In this document: positions 35,779-42,697 of the stretch, piece after piece | Position numbering within the stretch: position 1 is the first letter of the stretch | Layout of the letters: every line of letters starts with the position of its first letter | Assembly: GCF_030010375.1 (NCBI RefSeq) | Contig: NZ_JASCRY010000004.1 | Span: 186,001-250,000 of the forward strand | Source of the DNA: Flavobacterium yafengii | GTDB taxonomy: Bacteria; Bacteroidota; Bacteroidia; Flavobacteriales; Flavobacteriaceae | DNA length: 64,000 nucleotides | Direction: 5' to 3' | Notes under the pieces: model-generated | Database searches by the model: none | What the model was told of the DNA's origin: nothing | Seen by the model: the letters and a program-made list of their open reading frames with translations, nothing else | Position numbers and translations under genes: made by a program

Positions 35779-37116
35779 CTATTGTCTCTTCTTTTTATAT
35801 CGCTCACTAAATTGAGGTTCGTCCTCAATAATTATTTTTACTGGTATTTTAAAAGATTGTAATTTTTCCTTACAATGTATTTTCAAACGTGTAACAAACA
35901 CTTTCTTCTCTTCATCCGATGCAAGTCTGATTTTAGCACATACAATATTTCCCATAATAGGATTTTTTTGTCCAAAAACTGTCACTTCTGCAATATTATC
36001 CAATTCTTGAATTATATTTTCAACCTCTTGAGGATATACTTTTTCTCCACCAACATTAATAATCTCGGATTTGCGTCCAAGAATTCTAATATACTCGCCC
36101 TTTACTTCGACTTCATCACCCGTCATAAACCAACCGTCCTCAGTAAACGGAGACGGAGCATTTAAATAACCAAGCATAGCCGAATCTGCCTTAATTTCTA
36201 ATAAGCTATCTACAACTCTTGTATCAAAGCCTTCTCCTCCAACTTTTACCCAAAGAGAATTATCGCTTTCAGACTTAGACCTCATTACCCCTAACTCAAT
36301 TAAACCATAAGTCTGTTGGAGTTTTACTTCTGGAAATGCTTTTTTCAACCTTTCAAGTGTTGACAAAGGCATTGGCTCTGTTCCATAAGTAATTAATTTC
36401 AAACTAGACAAATCATAACTTTTATTAGCTTCACTCATTAGCATCAAATTCAAAAAAGTCGGTGATGCTGGCAACAATTCAATTTTATGCTTTTCAATAA
36501 AAGCACATATAGAATCTGGCTTTCTATCTCTTAATGTTAGAACGGTACCTCCATTAGATAATGTATGAAACATTGTGTTTAATCCACCCCAATGATCAAA
36601 TAGTAAAAAATTAACTGTACTCATCGATTTACGAGCAATATTAAATTTTGCTAATAACCTAGAAAAATCATGAACGGCTCCCTTAGGATTTCCTGATGTC
36701 CCTGAAGTAAACAAAACAAGACCCGCTTTTTTTCGTTCTCTTATGGTGTCGTAAAGTAAATGTTCTCCTAGATTATCTCTTCCCTCTATACTATAATTAT
36801 CATTAGTAACATCAACCAATAAAGTTTTCTGAACACAAGCAATGTCTAATTTAACTTGTTCACTATGTTTTATTGTAGAATTAAAAGGAACAATTATATT
36901 ATTGTTTTGAATCAAAGCAAACATTAATGCAATGGTATTTGGCGTAAAATCTCCAATAAGCGAAACTACTTCACCTTCATTAACTCCATTCTGTTGAATA
37001 AATTCTAAAGCCTCATTACACTTTACAAATAATTCATTGTAACTATAAAATCTATCATTCCATATAATAGCAGGAAGTTCAGCGTATTCTTTTAATTTTT
37101 CAATTAATGCGTTCAT
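35779..37116 (-). CDS. Acyl-AMP ligase (ANL superfamily), loading enzyme of the second acyl cassette
   Basis: 445 residues, shorter than most acyl-CoA ligases. The ATP loop LVLFTSGTSGNPKGAVHDF (about 133-151), TYGLIELG, MTGDEVEV and the C-terminal hinge ILGRKSEIINVGGEKVYP are present. It would activate a carboxylic acid with ATP and load it onto CoA or onto the ACP at 39469. It implies that at least part of the acyl group enters as a free acid. Substrate unknown. Confidence 0.88.
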   Translation of the reverse strand: MNALIEKLKEYAELPAIIWNDRFYSYNELFVKCNEALEFIQQNGVNEGEVVSLIGDFTPNTIALMFALIQNNNIIVPFNSTIKHSEQVKLDIACVQKTLLVDVTNDNYSIEGRDNLGEHLLYDTIRERKKAGLVLFTSGTSGNPKGAVHDFSRLLAKFNIARKSMSTVNFLLFDHWGGLNTMFHTLSNGGTVLTLRDRKPDSICAFIEKHKIELLPASPTFLNLMLMSEANKSYDLSSLKLITYGTEPMPLSTLERLKKAFPEVKLQQTYGLIELGVMRSKSESDNSLWVKVGGEGFDTRVVDSLLEIKADSAMLGYLNAPSPFTEDGWFMTGDEVEVKGEYIRILGRKSEIINVGGEKVYPQEVENIIQELDNIAEVTVFGQKNPIMGNIVCAKIRLASDEEKKVFVTRLKIHCKEKLQSFKIPVKIIIEDEPQFSERYKKKRQ

Positions 37117-37129
37117 AAAAACTGTTTTT

Positions 37130-38137
37130 TTAATATCTCATTATAATACTTCCCCATGACAACCCAACTCCAAAGCCCGACAACAAAACTAAGTCACCTC
37201 TTTTTAATTTACCATTTAACTCCGCATCTTTAAGCGCAATAGGAACAGATGCAGAAACTGTATTTCCAACATTTTCTAAATTCAAAAATACTTTGTCCCT
37301 ATCCAGTTTCAAACTTTTAACCAGTGAATCTAGGGTTAATTTACTAGCTTGATGAAACACATACAAATCAATATCATCTACATTTAAATGATTCCTTTCT
37401 AACAAAGTACTAATTTGTTCTGAAACATTTTTAGAAATAAACTGCCAAACAGCAAAACCGTTCATATGGATATTCTCCAAACACTTTACATTTCCACTAT
37501 CGTCAATAATCGTTTTTTTTGTATCATCACTTTTTGGGGTTCTCATACCTCCTGCTGGTATATAAAAAGAGTCAAATTTCTCTCCACTTGAAGACAAAAT
37601 AACATCAACTATTCCACCAAAATCTTCCATAGAAATAACACTAACCGCAGCCCCATCTCCAAATAAGATACTAGTAGAACGGTCCTTTAGATTTATATAC
37701 TTTGAGTACGTTTCTGAATTAATCAACAAAACATTTTTAGCTAAACCTGTTTCAAGAATCCCTCTTGTAATAGCTAAACCAAAAATATACCCTGAACAAG
37801 CAAGATTATAATCAAATGTCCATACACTTTGCTTAAAATTAAAATGCTTATGAATTAAAAAAGAATTAGCTGGCATGACATAATCATGACTTTGTGTACA
37901 AAATATTACCGCATCAATGTCATCTTTTGAGATAACACTGGAACTAAAAATTTTCTCCACTGCTTTTATTGCCAAATCTAAAGCCGTTTCATTTGGTTCA
38001 GCAATATGTCTTTTTTTGACTCCTGACTTTTCTTCTATTTTTTCGATATTCCACTCCGGATTATTTTTTGCTAAGTCAATATTCGTTATTACCTTTTCAG
38101 GTAAATAATACTCTATATGTTTGATAACAACTCCCAT
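37130..38137 (-). CDS. 3-oxoacyl-ACP synthase III (FabH-like) of the second acyl cassette
   Basis: 335 residues with intact triad: Cys in DYNLACSGYIFG (about 113), His in YVFHQASKLTL (about 261), Asn in ENVGNTVSAS (about 291). It is close to the KASIII at 23900-24904, suggesting duplication or shared descent of the two cassettes. The stop overlaps the start of the hydrolase gene by 1 bp. One condensation followed by the SDR at 38760 would give a 3-hydroxyacyl-ACP. Confidence 0.92.
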   Translation of the reverse strand: MGVVIKHIEYYLPEKVITNIDLAKNNPEWNIEKIEEKSGVKKRHIAEPNETALDLAIKAVEKIFSSSVISKDDIDAVIFCTQSHDYVMPANSFLIHKHFNFKQSVWTFDYNLACSGYIFGLAITRGILETGLAKNVLLINSETYSKYINLKDRSTSILFGDGAAVSVISMEDFGGIVDVILSSSGEKFDSFYIPAGGMRTPKSDDTKKTIIDDSGNVKCLENIHMNGFAVWQFISKNVSEQISTLLERNHLNVDDIDLYVFHQASKLTLDSLVKSLKLDRDKVFLNLENVGNTVSASVPIALKDAELNGKLKRGDLVLLSGFGVGLSWGSIIMRY

Positions 38138-38760
38138 TAAATCATTATTTTAAATTTATTAATTGAATCATTATCTAAAATAAATGATTTCCCATGTCCT
38201 GGGTTTATTATAAATCCTTTGAAATTATCAAAAAGATAGTTGAGTGACAAAACCATCAGTTCCTTGTTTGACCCAGGCAAATTAGAAATGGAACTATTAC
38301 CTTTTAAAAGCATATCTCCCACAAATAAATTATTGTTTATCTCTAAACAAACCCCCCCATTTGTATGACCAGGTGTGTGATGAATTACTATTTTATGTCT
38401 TTTTAATTCTAGAGATGGCAAATCATCTAAATACTCATCAATAATTGGTGTTTTACAAAGTTTTAAATCTCCAACCATTCTTCTATAAAGATTTCCTTGT
38501 GTTGCTAATCTCTTATCTTTAGAATGTAAGAGAAAAGGAATGTTATATCTTTCTTTGATTTCAGCTACTGCACCAATATGATCAAAATGACCATGTGTAT
38601 TTATAATCCCCTTTAACTTGTAATTATCTAAATCAAGACTACTAATTATCGTTTCTACATCATCGCCTGGATCAACAATCCAAGCTTCGTCCTCACAGGA
38701 AATCAAATAACAATTCACTTTCCACTTCCCAACTGTTACCTTTTTGCTTATAATCTCCAT
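38137..38760 (-). CDS. Metallo-beta-lactamase-fold hydrolase (glyoxalase II-like)
   Basis: 207 residues. The metal motif NTHGHFDHIGAV (HxHxDH, about 54-65), HHTPGHTNGGV and NPGHGKSF define the family. Its genes on both sides overlap by 1 bp, so it is made together with KASIII and SDR. Glyoxalase II-like enzymes hydrolyse thioesters; here it may release or edit acyl-ACP or acyl-CoA, supplying the free acid to the AMP ligase. That role is inference. Confidence 0.87.
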   Translation of the reverse strand: MEIISKKVTVGKWKVNCYLISCEDEAWIVDPGDDVETIISSLDLDNYKLKGIINTHGHFDHIGAVAEIKERYNIPFLLHSKDKRLATQGNLYRRMVGDLKLCKTPIIDEYLDDLPSLELKRHKIVIHHTPGHTNGGVCLEINNNLFVGDMLLKGNSSISNLPGSNKELMVLSLNYLFDNFKGFIINPGHGKSFILDNDSINKFKIMI

Positions 38761-39476
38761 TAAACACCTCCTAAATAAATAATTTGCCCCGTAACTGCTT
38801 TACTTTCTTCTTTGATTAGATAATCAATTGTATTAGAAACATCTACTAAGTCACCATACTTTTTAATTGCATTCCTATCTAAAACCTCTTGTAAAGCAAT
38901 CTGATTAATAGCTTTAGCTAATTCCGTATCTATTACTGAAGGTGCCACAATATTTACTGTAATTCCATAACTTGCAACTTCTTTAGATAAAACCCTTGTA
39001 AAAGCATTCATCGATGCCTTTGTTGAAGTATATAAAGCCTCTCCAGGAACCTCATGCCTTGTTGCCATCGAACCAAGATTAATAATTCTACCGAATTTAT
39101 TACGCATCATCAGTTTAACAGCTTCTCTACAAAACATAATTGGTGCAAAAACATTAACAGCGTATATATTTTGAATCGTCTTATAAGGTAAAAATGTAAC
39201 ATTTAAAATCGCAGGATTTATTGCCGCATTATTAATCAATATATCTAAACGCTTATATTCTTTTCTAATAATCTTAAAAACATTGAGAATCTCTTCTTCA
39301 TTTGACAAGTCAGCTATAATATGATTGTAATTTTCGTGCTTAATATCACATTCATTTCTACTACAACCAACTACAAAAAAACCCTTGTCCAAATAATAAT
39401 TCACTAAATAATTACCAATACCTCTACTAGAACCAGTTATAAGCATAATAGGTGTAAGTTGATTAGTATTATTCAT
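38760..39476 (-). CDS. FabG-like SDR reductase of the second acyl cassette
   Basis: 238 residues: GSSRGIGNYLVNYYLD (NADP motif), ILINNAAINPAI, GRIINLGSMATRHEVPGEAL, YTSTKASMNAFTRVL (Tyr-x3-Lys), and the C-terminal VTGQIIYLGGV. All are typical of 3-ketoacyl-ACP reductases. It overlaps the ACP gene by 8 bp and the hydrolase by 1 bp. The expected product is a 3-hydroxyacyl-ACP, for example 3-hydroxybutyryl. Confidence 0.88.
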   Translation of the reverse strand: MNNTNQLTPIMLITGSSRGIGNYLVNYYLDKGFFVVGCSRNECDIKHENYNHIIADLSNEEEILNVFKIIRKEYKRLDILINNAAINPAILNVTFLPYKTIQNIYAVNVFAPIMFCREAVKLMMRNKFGRIINLGSMATRHEVPGEALYTSTKASMNAFTRVLSKEVASYGITVNIVAPSVIDTELAKAINQIALQEVLDRNAIKKYGDLVDVSNTIDYLIKEESKAVTGQIIYLGGV

Positions 39477-39759
39477 TAAGCAATACTTTTATATAATCTG
39501 CTAATGTTTCAATGCTTTTGAAAGGGCTATCCTCTAAAGAAAAAGCTCTTTCGTCTGCTATAGGAATATATTTACCTGAAAGCTCTTCAATATTTTCTTC
39601 GACTGCAACTATTAGATTAACTAATAATATAGAGTCTAATTCACTATCGGACCCAAACAACTTAGTATTAAGATCTTTAGCTATATCAATACCATTTTCA
39701 TTATTAATATCTTCTATACATTGGAAGATAATTTCTACAATTACATTTTTATCTATCAT
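39469..39759 (-). CDS. Acyl carrier protein of the second acyl cassette
   Basis: 96 residues with the phosphopantetheine site in SDSELDSILLVNLIVAVEE (Ser in DSI, about 41). Acidic and helical, unlike housekeeping AcpP and unlike the first-cassette ACP in length. It precedes the SDR, KASIII and ligase genes on the same strand and should carry the acyl group for the GNAT. Confidence 0.87.
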   Translation of the reverse strand: MIDKNVIVEIIFQCIEDINNENGIDIAKDLNTKLFGSDSELDSILLVNLIVAVEENIEELSGKYIPIADERAFSLEDSPFKSIETLADYIKVLLNE

Positions 39760-39832
39760 TTTAAACTAATTTATTTTTAATTCAATAATTACAAAATTCA
39801 TTTTTTCGACCTAACGCAACTTTATATTATAC

Positions 39833-40264
39833 CTATTTATTAGATTCAATCTTTATATACTTTAAATAATCTTCATACTCTCTCAAATAATCATTCTCAT
39901 TATATTCGTGTGAAGCTAGTACTAAACAAATAGAACCACTAGAAAAATTAATTTCAGAAGCCCAAATCCCTGGTGGGATATGCAAGCCTAAATCGGGTCT
40001 ATTTACTAACACTTGTCTTTTAGTTAAACCATCATCCAGTAAAACTTCAAAACTACCGCTTGCAGCGACCAAAAACTGATGACATTCTTTATGAGCATGT
40101 GCACCCCTAGATTCACCACCAGGAATATCATACAAGTAAAAAATTCTTTTCACAGCAAAAGGAATTTCTAGATTGTTATTAATAGCCGTTATATGACCGT
40201 TTCTATCTCCAATTTGGTTCAAATGCAAAAGATTACATTCAAAAACACTGTTTTTAACGTTCAT
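39833..40264 (-). CDS. FdtA/QdtA-type dTDP-4-keto-6-deoxyglucose 3,4-ketoisomerase, copy 1
   Basis: 143 residues, cupin fold (WxcM/FdtA family). Landmarks: FAVKRIFYLYDIPGGESRGAHAHKE with the catalytic His pair, FLVAASGSFEVLLDDG, GLHIPPGIWASE and EYDYL-like REYEDYLKYI. These enzymes move the keto group from C4 to C3 of the RmlB product. It overlaps a paralogue at 40254 by 11 bp. The two may act on different stereochemistry or work as a heteromer. Confidence 0.85.
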   Translation of the reverse strand: MNVKNSVFECNLLHLNQIGDRNGHITAINNNLEIPFAVKRIFYLYDIPGGESRGAHAHKECHQFLVAASGSFEVLLDDGLTKRQVLVNRPDLGLHIPPGIWASEINFSSGSICLVLASHEYNENDYLREYEDYLKYIKIESNK

Positions 40265-40658
40265 CTAATAAGTTTTTAAAATCTTCAAAATCTCTGATAT
40301 AATCTTCCTTTGAGAAAGTCTCACTAGAAATATGTAATGATAACGCATTTGTGGAAAAATTCTCTACATGCCTCCATGTTTTGGCTGGTAGGTAGAGACC
40401 ATAATAACTTCTATTTAAAGAAAATTTTTCAGTACTTCCATCAGCATTAGTAATTATAACATCAAAGCTTCCACTCAAGGCGACAATAATTTCTTCCTGT
40501 TTAAAATAAGCATGACCTCCTCTAATTCCACCGCCAGGAACATCATAAGTCCAAAATGTTCTTTGAATCTCAAAAGGGATCTGATTTGGATACTGCACAA
40601 AAGTTAAATTCCCTCTTGGATCTTGTATCTTAGGAAAATTTATAATTTTTGGTTTCAT
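40254..40658 (-). CDS. FdtA/QdtA-type 3,4-ketoisomerase, copy 2
   Basis: 134 residues, the same cupin family: PFEIQRTFWTYDVPGGGIRG with GGHAYFKQEEIIVALSGSF, YGLYLPAKTWRHVENF, and DYIRDFEDFKNLL. Where copy 1 has RGAHAHKE this copy has RGGHAYFKQE, so one of the catalytic His positions is changed to Tyr. That makes functional divergence, or loss of activity with a structural role, plausible. Confidence 0.83.
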   Translation of the reverse strand: MKPKIINFPKIQDPRGNLTFVQYPNQIPFEIQRTFWTYDVPGGGIRGGHAYFKQEEIIVALSGSFDVIITNADGSTEKFSLNRSYYGLYLPAKTWRHVENFSTNALSLHISSETFSKEDYIRDFEDFKNLLDER

Positions 40659-40740
40659 TTATTTACTAATTAAATCTTATGTTAAAAAACAACTATACGA
40701 TTTCTTTTCACAATTATTTTTTTTCTATTGTTAGAAATAA

Positions 40741-41163
40741 TCACTTCTTCAACATTTCCTTTTGATGTACCTCTCTCCTCAATCCTGAACTCGAAAACCG
40801 ATGATCTCTAGTATTAAAATACAATTCGATACCTTTGGCTTCACAATATATTCTCCCTGTAAAATCTTGTTCACGATATTCATCACCTACTATACGAACA
40901 TCGATTTTAAAAGAACGCAAAATATCTTCTAAATCTTGTTCGGTAGCATATGGCACAATTTCATCTACAAATTTACAGCCCTTCAATTGTATGTATCGTT
41001 CAACTACCGTTTGTGCGGGATGATTTTTCTCTGGGCGATCCAACGTAGGATCGGTTTGCAAACCTACTATTAAATAATCACAATGACGCTTGGCTTCTTC
41101 GAGCATTTTAACATGTCCTGCGTGAAATAAATCAAAAGCTCTAAAAGTTATTCCTATTTTCAT
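40741..41163 (-). CDS. TagD-like cytidylyltransferase-family protein
   Basis: 140 residues with the nucleotidyltransferase motif LFHAGHVKML (HxGH, residues 14-17) and the C-terminal RFSSSGLRREV in place of the usual ISTTxxR. Closest in size and motifs to glycerol-3-phosphate cytidylyltransferase, which makes CDP-glycerol. No CDP-glycerol transferase is visible in the window, so the product's use is unclear; it might support a phosphoglycerol decoration. The ATG directly abuts a dispersed palindromic repeat, which would form its 5' leader. Confidence 0.8.
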   Translation of the reverse strand: MKIGITFRAFDLFHAGHVKMLEEAKRHCDYLIVGLQTDPTLDRPEKNHPAQTVVERYIQLKGCKFVDEIVPYATEQDLEDILRSFKIDVRIVGDEYREQDFTGRIYCEAKGIELYFNTRDHRFSSSGLRREVHQKEMLKK

Positions 41164-41187
41164 GTCATTGCGAGGAACGAAGCAATC
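41164..41187. repeat. Dispersed GTCATTGCGAGG-type palindromic repeat
   Basis: GTCATTGCGAGGAACGAAGC and the next bases AATC form a small stem (ATTGC with GCAAT). I recognise this as a sequence common between genes in many bacterial genomes, including flavobacteria. It touches the start codon of the TagD-like gene. Confidence 0.55.
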
Positions 41188-41224
41188 ACTTGCCCATTAT
41201 CCAATAATTTATTAATACTTAGCA

Positions 41225-41366
41225 TTCTTTGTGCCAACATTGCGAATAAAACCATCTAAATCTTCAGATTCTTCACTATTAGTACTATTACTTGCAATTA
41301 TACTCTTTTGGACTTAAATATTCTCTACGTTCATTGCGCCATTTTTGCGAACTTTGCGGTTGAACC
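41225..41366. repeat. Degenerate TTTGCG repeat units
   Basis: CTTTGTG, CATTGCG (41238), CATTGCG (41332), TTTTGCG (41343) and CTTTGCG (41352) recur in two clusters inside the 229-bp gap before the Wzz-like gene's end. They look like decayed flavobacterial intergenic repeats. No gene is present in this gap. Confidence 0.4.
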
Positions 41367-41392
41367 ATTTCAAACTTTAAATTTTAAACAAT

Positions 41393-42460
41393 TCAAACCT
41401 GCAGTTCTCTCAACAGCCTCCTTACAATCAATCCCAACACAGTCAAGAATCCAGCTAAAAACCCACCCAACACCAAGCCTTTTTCTTTCCCAAATTTTTC
41501 TTTCTTCAAAGGCAAAATAGGTCGGTCAATTACTTGGATTAATGGCGTTTCCTTACGTAAAGTTACTTTAGCTAGTTCCGTTTGTTTGACCAATTCAGTT
41601 AGTATCGCAGTATTCGCTTGTACATCGACCTGTCTGCGGGCAGAAGGGGCACGTCGTACATTCATGGCGGGATTCAATCCAAAAGTATTATCATTAGCAA
41701 CAGCCACACCGGTAATCGCACCATTCAACTCCCTACGAATAGAATCAGTTTGTCGTTCTAGTATATCCATGTTCATCCGTGCCTTCTTGCTTTTGGTTGT
41801 AACATAAAAATCAGACACTTCTTTAACTAAAGCTTCCGTAAAATACTTAGAGAACAATTCATTCGTAGAACTGACATCTATAGTAATAATCGCTATTTTT
41901 TTATCTTTTTGCCCTACAACCAATCCGGTTTTAGACAAATCTTGATACACAACCCCTAAAATACTGTCATGCACTCTGGTAAAGTACTTTCTCTTAGTAT
42001 CGGGCAAAAACTGAATGGCTGCAAATTTAGGTTTGTCATCCCATTTATCTCTCCATCCATTATTCTTAATATACATCTCTGCCAAAGAAATAGTCTTTCC
42101 ATCAACCACAACGGGACTCAACAACGTTTGTTCCACCATCGCACGGGACTTGAACAATTCGGTCAAATTAGAGCCAGTAAAAATACTCCCGCCGCCGCCG
42201 CCAAGATCTAAACCAAGCGAACTGGCCAATCCAAGAGCACCTCCCAATCCACCACCACCTTTTTCGTCTTCCAAAGCAAAAGACAAGCTGGCCGTGTACA
42301 CTGGTTTTTTACTAAAAGAATAGGCAAGACCCAATCCAGCGCCTATAATCCCCGCCAAAACAATAATCTTCCATTGCGAAAGCAAATAAGAAAACCATTC
42401 CCTTCCTTTTTCAATAAGTTCTTTTAACGATATTTCGTCGTTAGTATTTTGTTCGTTCAT
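41393..42460 (-). CDS. wzz: Wzz-type chain-length determinant
   Basis: 355 residues with two membrane helices: WKIIVLAGIIGAGLGLAYSF near residue 31 and GLVLGGFLAGFLTVLGLIV near residue 328, flanking a periplasmic coiled-coil region. VIDRPILPLKKEKFGKEK before the second helix is the usual Pro-rich motif. A Gly-rich stretch (residues 68-90) is typical of Bacteroidota members. It lacks a kinase domain, unlike the Wzc-like protein at 54406. It controls modal length of the polymer made by Wzy. Confidence 0.9.
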   Translation of the reverse strand: MNEQNTNDEISLKELIEKGREWFSYLLSQWKIIVLAGIIGAGLGLAYSFSKKPVYTASLSFALEDEKGGGGLGGALGLASSLGLDLGGGGGSIFTGSNLTELFKSRAMVEQTLLSPVVVDGKTISLAEMYIKNNGWRDKWDDKPKFAAIQFLPDTKRKYFTRVHDSILGVVYQDLSKTGLVVGQKDKKIAIITIDVSSTNELFSKYFTEALVKEVSDFYVTTKSKKARMNMDILERQTDSIRRELNGAITGVAVANDNTFGLNPAMNVRRAPSARRQVDVQANTAILTELVKQTELAKVTLRKETPLIQVIDRPILPLKKEKFGKEKGLVLGGFLAGFLTVLGLIVRRLLRELQV

Positions 42461-42541
42461 TGTATCAAGATTTTACGCTTGCATATTATTTATTATTAAA
42501 ATGTGCATTTTAAACGGTGTCGATAAAAGCCTGTTATCTGT

Positions 42542-42583
42542 TTTCATTTGTCTCCCTTTAGGGTTGGGGTAAAACAAATGAAA
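42542..42583 (+). repeat. CCCTTTAGGG-type stem-loop, copy 9, with a changed outer stem
   Basis: TTTCATTTGT (42542-42551) pairs perfectly with ACAAATGAAA (42574-42583) around CTCCCTTTAGGGTTGGGGTA. The core is that of copies 2, 4, 6, 7 and 8, but the 10-bp stem is different on both sides together. This paired change is good evidence that the hairpin itself is maintained. It is followed by a heptamer array, as elsewhere. Confidence 0.8.
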
Positions 42584-42597
42584 TCCACTATCTGCCA

Positions 42598-42697
42598 TCT
42601 GAACCTAAAATTGATCACTATTCACTCCTAACTACTCACCACCATCTTGAGCTTGCCGTAGAACACCCATTCACTTTTCACCATTCACCCCTCATTA
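42598..42697 (-). repeat. Heptamer array after the SLBB gene, with an inserted repeat
   Basis: After the SLBB stop the minus strand reads TGAGGGG, TGAATGG, TGAAAAG, TGAATGG, then the insert TGTTCTACGGCAAGCTCAAG plus ATGG, then TGAGTAG, TTAGGAG, TGAATAG, TGATCAA. The insert is a divergent relative of the one at 16885-16979. With stem-loop copy 9 this fills the 237-bp gap before the Wzz-like gene. Confidence 0.7.
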
